A DNA stretch of 64,000 nt. Source: Clostridium septicum (GTDB taxonomy: Bacteria; Bacillota; Clostridia; Clostridiales; Clostridiaceae). The notes under the pieces were generated by a model. It saw nothing but the letters and a program-made list of their open reading frames with translations. It had not been told where the DNA came from and did no database searches. Made by a program: the position numbers and the translations under genes. The number at the start of each line of letters is the position of its first letter. Position 1 is the first letter of the stretch. Positions 17,569 through 26,459 of this stretch are shown one piece after another. The stretch is from contig NZ_CP023671.1 of assembly GCF_003606265.1 (NCBI RefSeq), positions 3,286,001 to 3,350,000 on the forward strand, given 5' to 3'.

Positions 17569-17802
17569 ATGAAAAATAAATTAATAGATTTAAATGATCA
17601 TTTATTTGAACAGTTAGAAAGGTTGAATGATGAAGAGCTAAAAGGGGAAAAGCTTCAGGAGGAATTAAGAAGAGCCAAGGCTATTGTAAATGTTGCTTCA
17701 CAAATTATATCAAATGCAAATGTAGTATTAAAAGCTCAACAATTTATAGCTGATATAGATGGAAGAAGTAAAGTAAGTGTACCCAAAATGTTGGGTGAAT
17801 AG
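17569..17802 (+). CDS. 77-residue phage protein, unknown
   Basis: Helical, acidic protein ([18 protein letters not shown], then [16 protein letters not shown]) of a type repeatedly seen in clostridial phage early regions. GTGGAGGATAAAA precedes its ATG. It ends 4 bases before the HNH gene start. Confidence 0.68.
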   Translation: MKNKLIDLNDHLFEQLERLNDEELKGEKLQEELRRAKAIVNVASQIISNANVVLKAQQFIADIDGRSKVSVPKMLGE

Positions 17803-17806
17803 CAAA

Positions 17807-18400
17807 ATGGAAGTAAGTAAATCGAAAATTCATAGATGGAGTGAAGAAGAAAAGAAGTACTTAGCAGAAATAACACCAGGAAAACATTATTCAGAAATAC
17901 TAGAGCTAATGAATAAAAAATTTAAAAATACATTTACAATATCACAAATTAAAGGAGCTATAGGAAGATATAAATTAAATACTGGATTTACAGGTAAATT
18001 TGAAAAGGGTAATATACCTAAGAATAAAGGTACAAAGGGATTAACAGGAGCAAATAAGACATCATTTAAAAAAGGAAATAGACCAGTAAATTATAGGGCA
18101 ATAGGAAGTGAAAGGATTAATGTTGATGGTTATTTAGAAGTTAAAGTAGCAGATCCAAACAAATGGAGGTTAAAGCATAGAGTTATTTGGGAACAATATA
18201 ATGGAAAGATCCCTAAGGGTTACAATGTTTTATTTGGAGATAGTAACAAGTTAAATTTAGACATTAACAATTTAATATTAGTATCTAAAAAGCAGCTTTT
18301 GGTTATGAATAAAAATAAACTTATTCAAGATAATTTTTACTTAACTAAAACAGGATCTATAATAGCGAAGTTAATCATTATGGTAGGCGAGAAGAAATGA
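17807..18400 (+). CDS. HNH homing-type endonuclease
   Basis: The 197-residue protein starts with a SANT/Myb-like HTH (RWSEEEKKYLAEITPGKHY) followed by a Gly/Lys repeat-like linker (GKFEKGNIPKNKGTKG) and a C-terminal HNH domain (KHRVIWEQYNGKIPKGYNV ... NLDINNLILVSK). This matches phage-borne HNH endonucleases that cut DNA site-specifically and spread themselves. ATG 17807 is preferred over the upstream in-frame start, which lies within the preceding gene. Confidence 0.82.
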   Translation: MEVSKSKIHRWSEEEKKYLAEITPGKHYSEILELMNKKFKNTFTISQIKGAIGRYKLNTGFTGKFEKGNIPKNKGTKGLTGANKTSFKKGNRPVNYRAIGSERINVDGYLEVKVADPNKWRLKHRVIWEQYNGKIPKGYNVLFGDSNKLNLDINNLILVSKKQLLVMNKNKLIQDNFYLTKTGSIIAKLIIMVGEKK

Positions 18401-18451
18401 TACTAAAAAATATTGCATAGAATATATAATAGATATTAAGGAGTAGTGAAT

Positions 18452-18685
18452 ATGAATAAATTAATTAATGTTGGATATGAAAATACTGTGAATATGGAAA
18501 AAGTAATAAGCATAACTAATGCAAAAAGTTCACCAACAAGGAGAATGATTCAGAGAGCTAAAGAAAAAGATTTATTAGTAGATGCAACAGAAGGAAAAAA
18601 AACTGTTACCGCTATAGTTATGGAAAGTGGACATGTTATATTATCAGCAGTAAGAATAGAAACCTTAAAAAAGAGAATAGGTTAA
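18452..18685 (+). CDS. RemA/DUF370-family regulator homologue
   Basis: The 77-residue protein matches the short RemA/DUF370 family along its length: KLINVGYENTV at the start, SSPTRRMIQRAKEKDLLVDAT in the middle and VIMESGHVILSAVR-type ending (here VMESGHVILSAVRIETL). In Bacillus, RemA is a ring-forming DNA-binding activator of matrix and osmoprotection genes. AAGGAG precedes ATG 18452 with 8 bases, so the upstream in-frame GTG at 18446 is not used. A chromosomal-type regulator carried by a prophage is unusual and may retarget host transcription. Confidence 0.85.
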   Translation: MNKLINVGYENTVNMEKVISITNAKSSPTRRMIQRAKEKDLLVDATEGKKTVTAIVMESGHVILSAVRIETLKKRIG

Positions 18686-18935
18686 AAAATTATACATAAA
18701 TATATAAAACAATACTGTAAATTACAAAATATCAACCTAAATTTATCTAAATTAACATAGTTTCGGATTATTTTAGGATGATATTTTTTTTTATTTATAT
18801 TAATATATATGTATAGTAAATAAGTAATAAAACCAGACAATATTATAAATTACCTATAAAATTTTAAATAGTAATAAGGAATGTCCACTCTGATGGTTAG
18901 GGTGAACTATATACATTTTTAAGGAGGGATATACT

Positions 18936-19292
18936 TTGTATAAAAATTTAGCTAAAGAAATGTATCTAGAGGGATTCAATTCAAGTGAAATAAGCAGACT
19001 ACTAAATAACAAGGGGATAAAGGTTACTAAAGCCGCAATACAAAAGTATATTCAGAGAAACTTAAAAAATTTAAAATACATCCATGAAAGAAAAGTAATA
19101 GAAAGACGAGAAATTATTAAGGCTACAAATTATGAAGCTAAAAGGCATATGACAGATAAAGCTTTTATAATGAAGAATAGATCTATTTATAAAACAAAAG
19201 CAAATGGAGATATAGTTCTTAATAAAACTATTGCACCAGCAGTGACATGGGATACACCTAGAAGGTTATCAAATGAAAATAAAATAAGCTAA
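18936..19292 (+). CDS. HTH phage protein, putative late-gene regulator
   Basis: 118 residues from a TTG start set by AAGGAGGGATATACT. An N-terminal helix-turn-helix (LEGFNSSEISRLLNNKGIKVTKAAIQKYI) is followed by a basic helix and a conserved FIMKNRSIYKTKANGDIVL segment seen in clostridial phage proteins. Its place before a strong terminator and the packaging genes fits a transcription factor for late genes, but that is inferred. Confidence 0.65.
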   Translation: MYKNLAKEMYLEGFNSSEISRLLNNKGIKVTKAAIQKYIQRNLKNLKYIHERKVIERREIIKATNYEAKRHMTDKAFIMKNRSIYKTKANGDIVLNKTIAPAVTWDTPRRLSNENKIS

Positions 19293-19331
19293 AACTAAAA
19301 TTAATATATATACCCTTGGATTAGGATTACA

Positions 19332-19382
19332 AAAAACATCTAACGAATTAAGTGCTATTGGTTCGTTAGATGTTTTTATATT
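19332..19382 (+). terminator. Strong terminator after the HTH gene
   Basis: A perfect 16-bp stem (19332-19347 with 19362-19377) ending in TTTTT. The arms include CATCTAACGAA. It would stop the early transcript before the tyrosine recombinase. Confidence 0.9.
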
Positions 19383-19420
19383 ATTTAAGAAAGGAGTGCA
19401 GATGCTTAAGCATTAAAATA

Positions 19421-20065
19421 ATGAGTAAAAGAAATTGGGAAAAAGGAACAGCTCAACCTATTCCAAATAGTAAATATACAAGATTTAAAGAAACATTACG
19501 AGAACATAGCGAAGTTAATTCAGAAAGAAACATAATGCTATTTATATTAGCTAGAGCAACTGGCTATAGAATGCAGGATCTTGTTTGCTTAACTATAAAA
19601 GATATTAAACTAGCATTAAAAGCAGGTGAATTTAATATCCAGGAACAAAAGCAATATAAACAATGGGTTAGTAATTTAAAAAACTATCCTAATAGAAAGA
19701 AGCCTGAAAAGAGAAAAGCGGAAATAGGGCCTAAACTTGAAAGATATTTAATGAATTATGTTAAGAACAAGAAAGATTCAGATTTCGCTTTTGAATCTAA
19801 AAAAGGTAATAGAAATGAATTTATAACTCAAAAATCTTATTCATTAATACTTAGTGAAGTAGGAAAGAAGATAGGATTGAAAAATATAAGTGGACATAGT
19901 CCAAGAAAGACATATGCAACTAAGATATATGAAGAGAGCAATTTTAATGTGGAAAAAGTAAGAGTGGCATTAGGTCATAAGAGTATAGAAGAAACTAAAA
20001 GATATTTAGGATTAAAAGAAGCTATGAAATCAGATGCAGCAAGAATAGCTGATGAAGGAATTTAA
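19421..20065 (+). CDS. Tyrosine recombinase
   Basis: The 214-residue protein is a minimal catalytic domain of the phage integrase family, with Arg50 (TGYRMQD), His159-x-x-Arg162 (HSPR), His186 (LGH) and Tyr195 (RYLGL) in the expected order. There is no separate N-terminal arm-binding domain. The strong AAGGAG at 19390 serves a four-codon frame (MLKH, 19401-19415) that ends 5 bases before this ATG, so translation is probably coupled to that leader. As the prophage already has a large serine integrase, this enzyme may resolve dimers or invert a segment. Confidence 0.85.
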   Translation: MSKRNWEKGTAQPIPNSKYTRFKETLREHSEVNSERNIMLFILARATGYRMQDLVCLTIKDIKLALKAGEFNIQEQKQYKQWVSNLKNYPNRKKPEKRKAEIGPKLERYLMNYVKNKKDSDFAFESKKGNRNEFITQKSYSLILSEVGKKIGLKNISGHSPRKTYATKIYEESNFNVEKVRVALGHKSIEETKRYLGLKEAMKSDAARIADEGI

Positions 20066-20543
20066 GGAATAAGTAAAAAATAAAATGGTTCTTATTTAGT
20101 AGCAATATGAAAAATTACTACTAATATATATACTAAAAAAAGTATATAAGTAATCCTCCCCTATATTACCTATTTCCTAATAAAAGGGAAAACCCTCGGA
20201 AGCCTTGATAATAGAGGGTTTAAGATATGTTAAAAATTTTTATACAAATTCAATTTTAAAATTTTTATATAAAATCTAATTTATTCAACTTAAATAATTC
20301 TACAAACCCTTATAACGTAGGATGTAAAGCCGATAATTTTATATATATTTTTATATAAAAATAAAAAATGTATTTTTATAGTGTTTATTTTAGGTATACC
20401 CTATAGTGCACATTGAATAAATAGAGAAAATAGAAGAAAACTATATTAAATCTAATAAAAATTAGCTATAAAAGTGTTCAGTAAATTTTACATACCCAAA
20501 ATGAACATATATAATATATTTATAATATATTAGAGGTGATAAT
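20066..20543. other. 478-bp non-coding region with hairpins and res-like site
   Basis: No convincing gene. It contains a stem AAACCCTC/GAGGGTTT (20190-20221), several A/T palindromes, and a site next to the resolvase gene described separately. It probably carries the resolvase promoter and recombination site. Confidence 0.6.
20475..20507. promoter_or_regulatory. Candidate res subsite for the small serine recombinase
   Basis: TGTTCA (20475-20480) and TGAACA (20502-20507) bound a 33-bp interrupted palindrome 37 bases before the resolvase start, the usual place and approximate size for a resolvase binding/crossover site. Confidence 0.45.
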
Positions 20544-21158
20544 ATGATTTTTGGTTATGTAAGAGTTAGTAGTAAAGAACAGAATGAGAATAGACAAGTT
20601 AAAGCCTTAAAAGATTTTTGTAATGAGTTAAAGTATGAAAATATTTATATAGATAAAGAAAGTGGAAAAGATTTTAATAGAGAGAAATATCAGGAATTAA
20701 AAAAGATATTAAGAAAAGGTGATACATTAATAGTAAAGGAGCTAGATAGGTTTGGAAGAAATAAAGAGGATGTTAAAAATGAATTAGATTATTATAAAGA
20801 AAAAAAGATAAGAGTTAAGATATTAAATATTCCAACTACATTAATGGATTTTCCAGAAGGTAGCGAATGGGTATTTGAGATGATAAATAATATATTGATT
20901 GAAGTATTAGGAGCTATAGCTGAAGAAGAAAGAAATAAAATAAGAAGTAGGCAAAGAGAAGGAATAGAAATTGCAAAAAAAGAAGGAAAATATAAGGGAA
21001 GGCCTAAATCAGAGTTACCCCAAGGATTCGAAAAGTTATATAGACAATGGAAAGATAATAATATTACAGCAATACAATTTACTAAGCTTTTAGGATTGAA
21101 AAGTAGAACAACATTATATAAATATATAAAAAGATATGAAGAGATTAAGGATGTTTAA
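20544..21158 (+). CDS. Small serine recombinase (resolvase/invertase)
   Basis: The 204-residue protein has a resolvase N-terminal domain with YVRVSSKEQN (nucleophile Ser9), the KELDRFGRN motif and EERNKIRSRQREGI helix E, and a C-terminal HTH (TAIQFTKLLGLKSRTTLYKYI). It is the third site-specific recombinase of the prophage. The candidate recombination site is directly upstream. AGAGGTGATAAT precedes the ATG. It sits immediately before terS, with a short gap. Confidence 0.92.
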   Translation: MIFGYVRVSSKEQNENRQVKALKDFCNELKYENIYIDKESGKDFNREKYQELKKILRKGDTLIVKELDRFGRNKEDVKNELDYYKEKKIRVKILNIPTTLMDFPEGSEWVFEMINNILIEVLGAIAEEERNKIRSRQREGIEIAKKEGKYKGRPKSELPQGFEKLYRQWKDNNITAIQFTKLLGLKSRTTLYKYIKRYEEIKDV

Positions 21159-21188
21159 AATACATCCTTATTTTTATTGGAGGAAGTA

Positions 21189-21911
21189 ATGGGAAAATCA
21201 CGAAGTCCGAATAGAGATAAGGCATTTAAAATATATAGAGATAGCGATGGAACAATATTAATAAAAGATATAGCAACTACTTTAAATGAAAAAGTGAGCA
21301 ATATTTATGCATGGAAGAGAAATGATAATTGGGATAAAAAATTAAAAAGAGGAGCTCCTAAAGGAAATAAAAATGCAATTGGAAATAAAGGGGGAGCACC
21401 AAAAGGAAATTTGAATGCTTTAAAGCATGGTGAATATTGTGATAGTTCTAAGTTCTTAGATAAAGGTTTCTTACAAAAGTATATACCAGCAGCAACTAAA
21501 AATATTATTAAAGGTGCAGTTGATGAAAATATAAGTGCTGTAGATATATTATGGTGCAACATAATGTTTCTTTATGCATCTATAGTTAGAGCACAAAAGA
21601 TAATGTATGTTAAGAATCATGATGATTTAACTAAAGAACTTAAAAAACAAAGTTGGGGGAAAACGGGTTTAGAGGAGTATGAATTACAATTTGCTTGGGA
21701 TAAGCAAGAGAGATTTATCAAAGCACAAGCTTCAGCTATGAATACTCTAAATAAAATGATAAATGATTATGAAGTGTTAATTCATAAGAATTGGGATTTA
21801 GCGACAGAGGAACAAAAGACTCGTATAGAAGTGTTAAAAAATAAGATATCTCAAAATGATTATAATTCAACTACAGAAGGTATTCAGGTAGTAGATGATA
21901 TAGATGATTAA
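21189..21911 (+). CDS. terS: Terminase small subunit
   Basis: TerS recognises the pac/cos site and loads the large subunit for packaging. The 240-residue protein has an N-terminal HTH (RDKAFKIYRDSDGTILIKDIATTL) and the GAPKGNKNAIGNKGGAPKGN linker typical of PBSX/YqaS-type small terminases. ATG 21189 is preceded by GGAGGAAGTA; an upstream in-frame TTG lies in the binding site. It overlaps terL by 8 bases. Confidence 0.9.
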   Translation: MGKSRSPNRDKAFKIYRDSDGTILIKDIATTLNEKVSNIYAWKRNDNWDKKLKRGAPKGNKNAIGNKGGAPKGNLNALKHGEYCDSSKFLDKGFLQKYIPAATKNIIKGAVDENISAVDILWCNIMFLYASIVRAQKIMYVKNHDDLTKELKKQSWGKTGLEEYELQFAWDKQERFIKAQASAMNTLNKMINDYEVLIHKNWDLATEEQKTRIEVLKNKISQNDYNSTTEGIQVVDDIDD

Positions 21912-23187
21912 AGTAAAGCTAAAATCAATAATAGCAGCAAGCTTTTATGAAGCTCATAAAGATATAAAAAGAGGATTTCATACCCACTACTGGTTTAAAG
22001 GAGGTAGAGGTAGTACGAAATCTTCTTTTATTTCTATTGAAATAGTTTTAGGAATTATGAAAGATGCACAAGAAGGAATTATGTCTAATGCTTTAATACT
22101 AAGAAGAGTTAAGGATACTTTATCAGAATCTGTAAGAGATCAGATTAAATGGGCAATAGATACTTTAGGAGTAAGTGATTATTGGCACGTTCCAGAAGCT
22201 AAATTAACAATAACATATAAGCCCACAGGACAAGTAATAAGGTTTAAAGGAGCTGATAATCCTAAGAAAGTAAAATCTACTAAAGTACCAAAAGGATATA
22301 TAAAGTATTTATGGTATGAGGAAGTAGATGAATTTGAAAATAAATCTAAGATAGATACTATTAATCAATCTATTCTAAGAGGTGGCCCTAAGTTTTTTGT
22401 GTTCTATTCTTTTAATCCACCTGAAAGTCAAAGAAATTGGTGTAATCAAGAAGTAATTGAAACCAGGGAGGATAAATATATCCACCATAGTGATTATAGG
22501 ACAGTACCTAAAGAATGGTTAGGAGAACAGTTTATTATAGAAGCAGCACATATGAAGAAGGTCAATCCTACTAAATATGAGCATGATTATTTAGGAGCAG
22601 TAACTGGAACAGGCGGAGAAGTGTTTAGAAACCTAACTATTAGAGAAATAACAGATGAAGAAATTAAGATATTTGATAGATTAAAGAATGGCTTAGATTT
22701 TGGTTATGCAGCAGATCCATTAGCTTATTTATTAATGCATTATGATAAGACTAGAAAGAGATTGTATATATTTGGTGAAGTATATAAGGTTCAACTAAGT
22801 AATAGCAAAGCAGTAGAAGAAATAAATAAGCTTAATAAGTTAAACAAGAGAGTTATAGCAGATAGTGCAGAGCCTAGAACCATAAATGAATTTAAGAAAT
22901 TAGGATTAAATATTATAGGAGCAAAGAAAGGACCAGATTCAGTTGAACATGGTCTTAAATTTTTGTCTGAAGAAATAGAAGAAATAATAATAGATCCAGT
23001 AAGATGTCCTAATGCTAAAAGAGAATTCATGGAATATGAAATTGAGAAGGATAAGAATGGCAATCTTAAAGGGGAATATCCAGATAAGAATAACCATACT
23101 ATTGATGCAGCTAGATATGGAATGGAAAGTGAAATTAATTCTAGAAAGGTTAGAGTTAAGAGTAAATCTAAATTAGGATTAAGATAA
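21904..23187 (+). CDS. terL: Terminase large subunit (PBSX family)
   Basis: The 427-residue packaging motor and nuclease has an ATPase Walker A at 33-40 (GGRGSTKS), Walker B near residues 138-147 (LWYEEVDEFE), and an RNase H-like nuclease domain beginning DFGYAADPLAY with later acidic residues (ADSAEPRTI; NNHTIDAARYGME). Length and motifs match PBSX-type enzymes. It uses the overlap with terS for translation. Confidence 0.94.
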   Translation: MIKVKLKSIIAASFYEAHKDIKRGFHTHYWFKGGRGSTKSSFISIEIVLGIMKDAQEGIMSNALILRRVKDTLSESVRDQIKWAIDTLGVSDYWHVPEAKLTITYKPTGQVIRFKGADNPKKVKSTKVPKGYIKYLWYEEVDEFENKSKIDTINQSILRGGPKFFVFYSFNPPESQRNWCNQEVIETREDKYIHHSDYRTVPKEWLGEQFIIEAAHMKKVNPTKYEHDYLGAVTGTGGEVFRNLTIREITDEEIKIFDRLKNGLDFGYAADPLAYLLMHYDKTRKRLYIFGEVYKVQLSNSKAVEEINKLNKLNKRVIADSAEPRTINEFKKLGLNIIGAKKGPDSVEHGLKFLSEEIEEIIIDPVRCPNAKREFMEYEIEKDKNGNLKGEYPDKNNHTIDAARYGMESEINSRKVRVKSKSKLGLR

Positions 23188-23327
23188 TTTCGCTAAATCA
23201 AGTTTTGGCGAAATATTTCAAAGTGGCTTATTTACTAGAGATTATAATCAGAAAAATAGAAAACTTAGTTTAATATAAGTAAACATTAATATTTATTTTT
23301 AATATTTCGTTATAGCTAAAGCGAAAT
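23187..23327. repeat. Two ATTTCGC/GCGAAAT palindromes before the portal gene
   Basis: Palindromes at 23187-23214 (ATTTCGC...GCGAAAT) and 23304-23327 (ATTTCG...CGAAAT) flank a 160-bp gap between terL and portal. A third copy occurs at 26849-26872, and a half copy (AGCGAAAT) at 26982-26989. None has a T tract on both sides, so they are more likely RNA processing or protein-binding sites than terminators. Confidence 0.6.
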
Positions 23328-23348
23328 AACAGAAGATGGAGTGATGAA

Positions 23349-24740
23349 ATGACAATATATAAAGATAGGGAACTAGTAAATGAAGATGGAACTATACCAG
23401 AAAAATTACTTATAAAGTGTTTGGAAGAGCATAATCTACAGAAGATTAGATATTTAGAATTATTAGATTATTATGAAGGAAAACATAAAATACTTAATAG
23501 AGTAATGTCTAACGAAGATTTACCCAATAATAAGTTAGTTTGTAATCATGCATCTTATATAACAGATATGGCAGTTGGATATGTATTTGGAGTACCGATA
23601 TCATATTCTGGTGAAGGTAATGGAGATGAATTATTAAATCAAATATTTACTGAAATAGATGAAGATAGCCATAATAATGAATTAGCTTTAGATATAAGTA
23701 TATTAGGTATAGGTAATGAACTTATATATATGAATGATGAAGATATACCAGGTATAGAATTAGCGGTATTAAGCCCTTTAAATACTTTTGTTGTATTTGA
23801 TACTACAGTAAAGCATAAGCCTATATTTGCCGTTAACTATACAGAAAAGCAAGATATAGAGGGTACAGTAAAAGGCCTTGATGTAAATGTATATACAAAA
23901 TATAAACTATACAGATATTTTACAGCAAATACAAGTTTCAATGGTCTTAATCTTATTGATGAGAATGAACATTATTTTGATGATATTCCAATAATAGAAT
24001 ACAAGAATAATAAGACATCAACAGGAGATTTTGAAACAGTATTGACTCTTATAGATGCTTATAACACACTACAAAGTGATAGAATTAACGATAAGGCACA
24101 GTTGGCAGATGCATTACTTGCAGTTATAGGAGCGAGTTTAGGAGATGATGAAACTGAACAAACAAATACAGCTAAATTAATAAAAGAAATGAAGATACTT
24201 GAATTAGATGAAGGCGGAGATGCTAAATATCTTACTAAACAATTAAATGAAACTGAGGTAGAAGTACTTAAGAAATCTATCAAAGATGATATACATGAAT
24301 TCAGTAAAGTTCCTTGCTTAACTGATGAAAACTTTGTAGGTAATTCTAGTGGGGTAGCTATGAAATATAAGCTTTTAGGATTTGAGCAATTAGCTAAAAC
24401 AAAAGAAAGATACTTTAAGAAGGGTTTAAGACAAAGGATAAAGCTTATAGCCAATTTAGAAGGTACAAGAGCCAAAATTATAGATAGTAATAAAATAGAT
24501 ATTGTTATGAAGAGAAGCCTTCCAGTAGATGATGAACTAAAGGTAAGAATACTTCAAGAAACAGAAGGCTCATTAAGCTGGGAAACTAGAATAAAGGAAT
24601 ATAATCCAGAAATTGATACAGAGGAAGAGAAGAAAAGACTTTATGAAGAAAATCAAAAGAAAATAGAACAGCAACAAAAAGCTTTTGGATCTTATGACAT
24701 CAAATCTACTGAAAAAGATGGTGAGGTAGATGAAGAGTAG
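23349..24740 (+). CDS. Phage portal protein (SPP1 Gp6-like)
   Basis: The 463-residue protein forms the dodecameric ring at the capsid vertex through which DNA passes. The YYEGKHKIL N-terminal segment, NHASYITDMAVGYVFGVPISY clip region and AVGASLG-like core with a C-terminal Glu/Lys-rich tail fit the SPP1-type portal family. It overlaps the minor head gene by 11 bases. Confidence 0.92.
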   Translation: MTIYKDRELVNEDGTIPEKLLIKCLEEHNLQKIRYLELLDYYEGKHKILNRVMSNEDLPNNKLVCNHASYITDMAVGYVFGVPISYSGEGNGDELLNQIFTEIDEDSHNNELALDISILGIGNELIYMNDEDIPGIELAVLSPLNTFVVFDTTVKHKPIFAVNYTEKQDIEGTVKGLDVNVYTKYKLYRYFTANTSFNGLNLIDENEHYFDDIPIIEYKNNKTSTGDFETVLTLIDAYNTLQSDRINDKAQLADALLAVIGASLGDDETEQTNTAKLIKEMKILELDEGGDAKYLTKQLNETEVEVLKKSIKDDIHEFSKVPCLTDENFVGNSSGVAMKYKLLGFEQLAKTKERYFKKGLRQRIKLIANLEGTRAKIIDSNKIDIVMKRSLPVDDELKVRILQETEGSLSWETRIKEYNPEIDTEEEKKRLYEENQKKIEQQQKAFGSYDIKSTEKDGEVDEE

Positions 24741-26454
24741 AATCAATGCTTATTGGGAAAGAAGAGCTAACGCAAGAATGGAAAACTACCATAAGGGTAG
24801 TGATGAAACTATATACAAAATTAATAAAGCTTATGATAAAGCTATAAAAGATATTAATGAGGATATTAATAAGATATTCTATAAGTATCAATTAAATAGC
24901 AATTTAAACACAACAGAAGCAAGAGAGCTATTAAACTCTAAGATATCTAATAAAGAGTTAGATAGCATTAGAGCAAGATTATATAATATACAAGATGAAG
25001 AATTAAAACAGTATATGATGGCTCAGTTAAATGCAAATGCATATAAAGCTAGAATAACAAGGTTAGAAGCATTAAAAGAAAGCATATATATAAATACTAA
25101 GATAGCTGCAGATGTTGAAATTAAACAAAGTACTAAATTATATACAGATAACATAAACAAAGCCTATTATACTAATCTATTTGATATACAAAAAGGATTA
25201 GGAATAGGCTTTAATGTTGCAAAAATGCCATTAGAAACAATACAAGAGATACTTAAGAATAACTGGAGTGGGAAGCACTATAGTAAGCGTATATGGAATA
25301 ATACAGATGTATTAGCAGAGAAATTAGAAGAAGTTATTACAGCTGGGCTCATGAGTGGAAAAAGCTCAAGAAGAATGGCTTTAGAATTACAGGACCTAAC
25401 GGATTATGGTAAGTTTTCATGTGAAAGAATAATAAGGACAGAAACAACATATGTGACTAATATGGCGGATATAGAAAGCTATAAAGAGTGTGGTATAGAA
25501 AAATTAATATTTTTAGCTACATTAGACTTAAGAACATCTAAAAGATGTAGAGAAATGGATGGGAAAATAATTGATGTAGATAAAGCTATACCTGGTGAAA
25601 ACATTCCACCATTACATCCTCATTGTAGGAGTACAACACGAGCTTACTTTGAAAATATGAAAAGACTGCAAAGAAGGGCCAGGGATCCTGAAACAGGTAA
25701 GAATTATATAGTACCCGAGGATATGAATTATAATGAATGGTATGATAAATTTGTAATTGATAAGTACGGTAAAGATAAAGCTGAAGTGTTTGAGAAGATG
25801 ATAAAAAATAAGACTTCAGATAAAAAGCAATATGAGGAATATAAAATAGTATTAAAGGATATGATACCTAAATCATTTGATAAATTTAGAGGTTTAAAGT
25901 ATACTGATGTTAATAAATATCAACAGATAGAAGATAATTTTAAAGCAGTTAATTTATATAAAATTGATTTTGGTTATGTATCACCACAGAAAATACTTGA
26001 ATTAGATAGACAGGCTTTTGCAGAAAAAAGAAATAATCAAATTAGTAAATATAAGAAACAAGGGAATTTTGCAGTATTAGAGTATAATAGAAAAACTAGG
26101 TTTGCTTCAAGTAAAATTGCATCAGAAGAAGATAGTCATTTTATTAAATATAAAGGTGAAAAAGAAAAATTAGTTTTACTTAAAGAGCATAGAGAATTTG
26201 TAACTAAAGAAATAGGGGAAATTGTTGATGGCAAAATAAATGAAATACCAAGATATTATGATACCGAAGCTAAATTCTTTGAATTTTTAAATGATAAAAT
26301 TAAAGATGAAGATATAAAAGAAATATTTATGTTATCTGAAAAAGCTATGTGTGAGAGTTGTAAGGACGTTGCAAAACAATTTATTAGAAAATATCACAAT
26401 ATAAAAGTAAATGTTATATCGGGAAAAAGCTTTGATGGTTGGAAAGGTAGGTAA
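24730..26454 (+). CDS. Minor head protein (Mu gpF/SPP1 Gp7-like) with C-terminal deaminase-like toxin domain
   Basis: Residues 1-330 are a minor capsid protein, with the Mu-F signature LRTSKRCREMDGKI ... PPLHPHCRSTTRAYF at ~267-304. Residues ~370-574 are extra: the ending IPRYYDTEAKFFEFL, IFMLSEKAMCESCKDVAKQF, KVNVISGK has the order expected of bacterial toxin deaminases of the BURPS668_1122 type, with an acidic catalytic pair (Asp511-Thr-Glu513) and zinc-binding CxxC (Cys541, Cys544). Such domains deaminate nucleic-acid or nucleotide bases. The next gene, 5 bases away, is a plausible immunity protein. The head module thus seems to carry a toxin into the target cell or virion. Confidence 0.83.
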   Translation: MKSRINAYWERRANARMENYHKGSDETIYKINKAYDKAIKDINEDINKIFYKYQLNSNLNTTEARELLNSKISNKELDSIRARLYNIQDEELKQYMMAQLNANAYKARITRLEALKESIYINTKIAADVEIKQSTKLYTDNINKAYYTNLFDIQKGLGIGFNVAKMPLETIQEILKNNWSGKHYSKRIWNNTDVLAEKLEEVITAGLMSGKSSRRMALELQDLTDYGKFSCERIIRTETTYVTNMADIESYKECGIEKLIFLATLDLRTSKRCREMDGKIIDVDKAIPGENIPPLHPHCRSTTRAYFENMKRLQRRARDPETGKNYIVPEDMNYNEWYDKFVIDKYGKDKAEVFEKMIKNKTSDKKQYEEYKIVLKDMIPKSFDKFRGLKYTDVNKYQQIEDNFKAVNLYKIDFGYVSPQKILELDRQAFAEKRNNQISKYKKQGNFAVLEYNRKTRFASSKIASEEDSHFIKYKGEKEKLVLLKEHREFVTKEIGEIVDGKINEIPRYYDTEAKFFEFLNDKIKDEDIKEIFMLSEKAMCESCKDVAKQFIRKYHNIKVNVISGKSFDGWKGR

Positions 26455-26459
26455 TATAA

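Noticed and set aside
20161..20345. Possible tRNA or structured RNA
   Set aside because: There is a hairpin (AAACCCTC/GAGGGTTT), but no cloverleaf, TTC-type T-loop or acceptor stem could be assembled.
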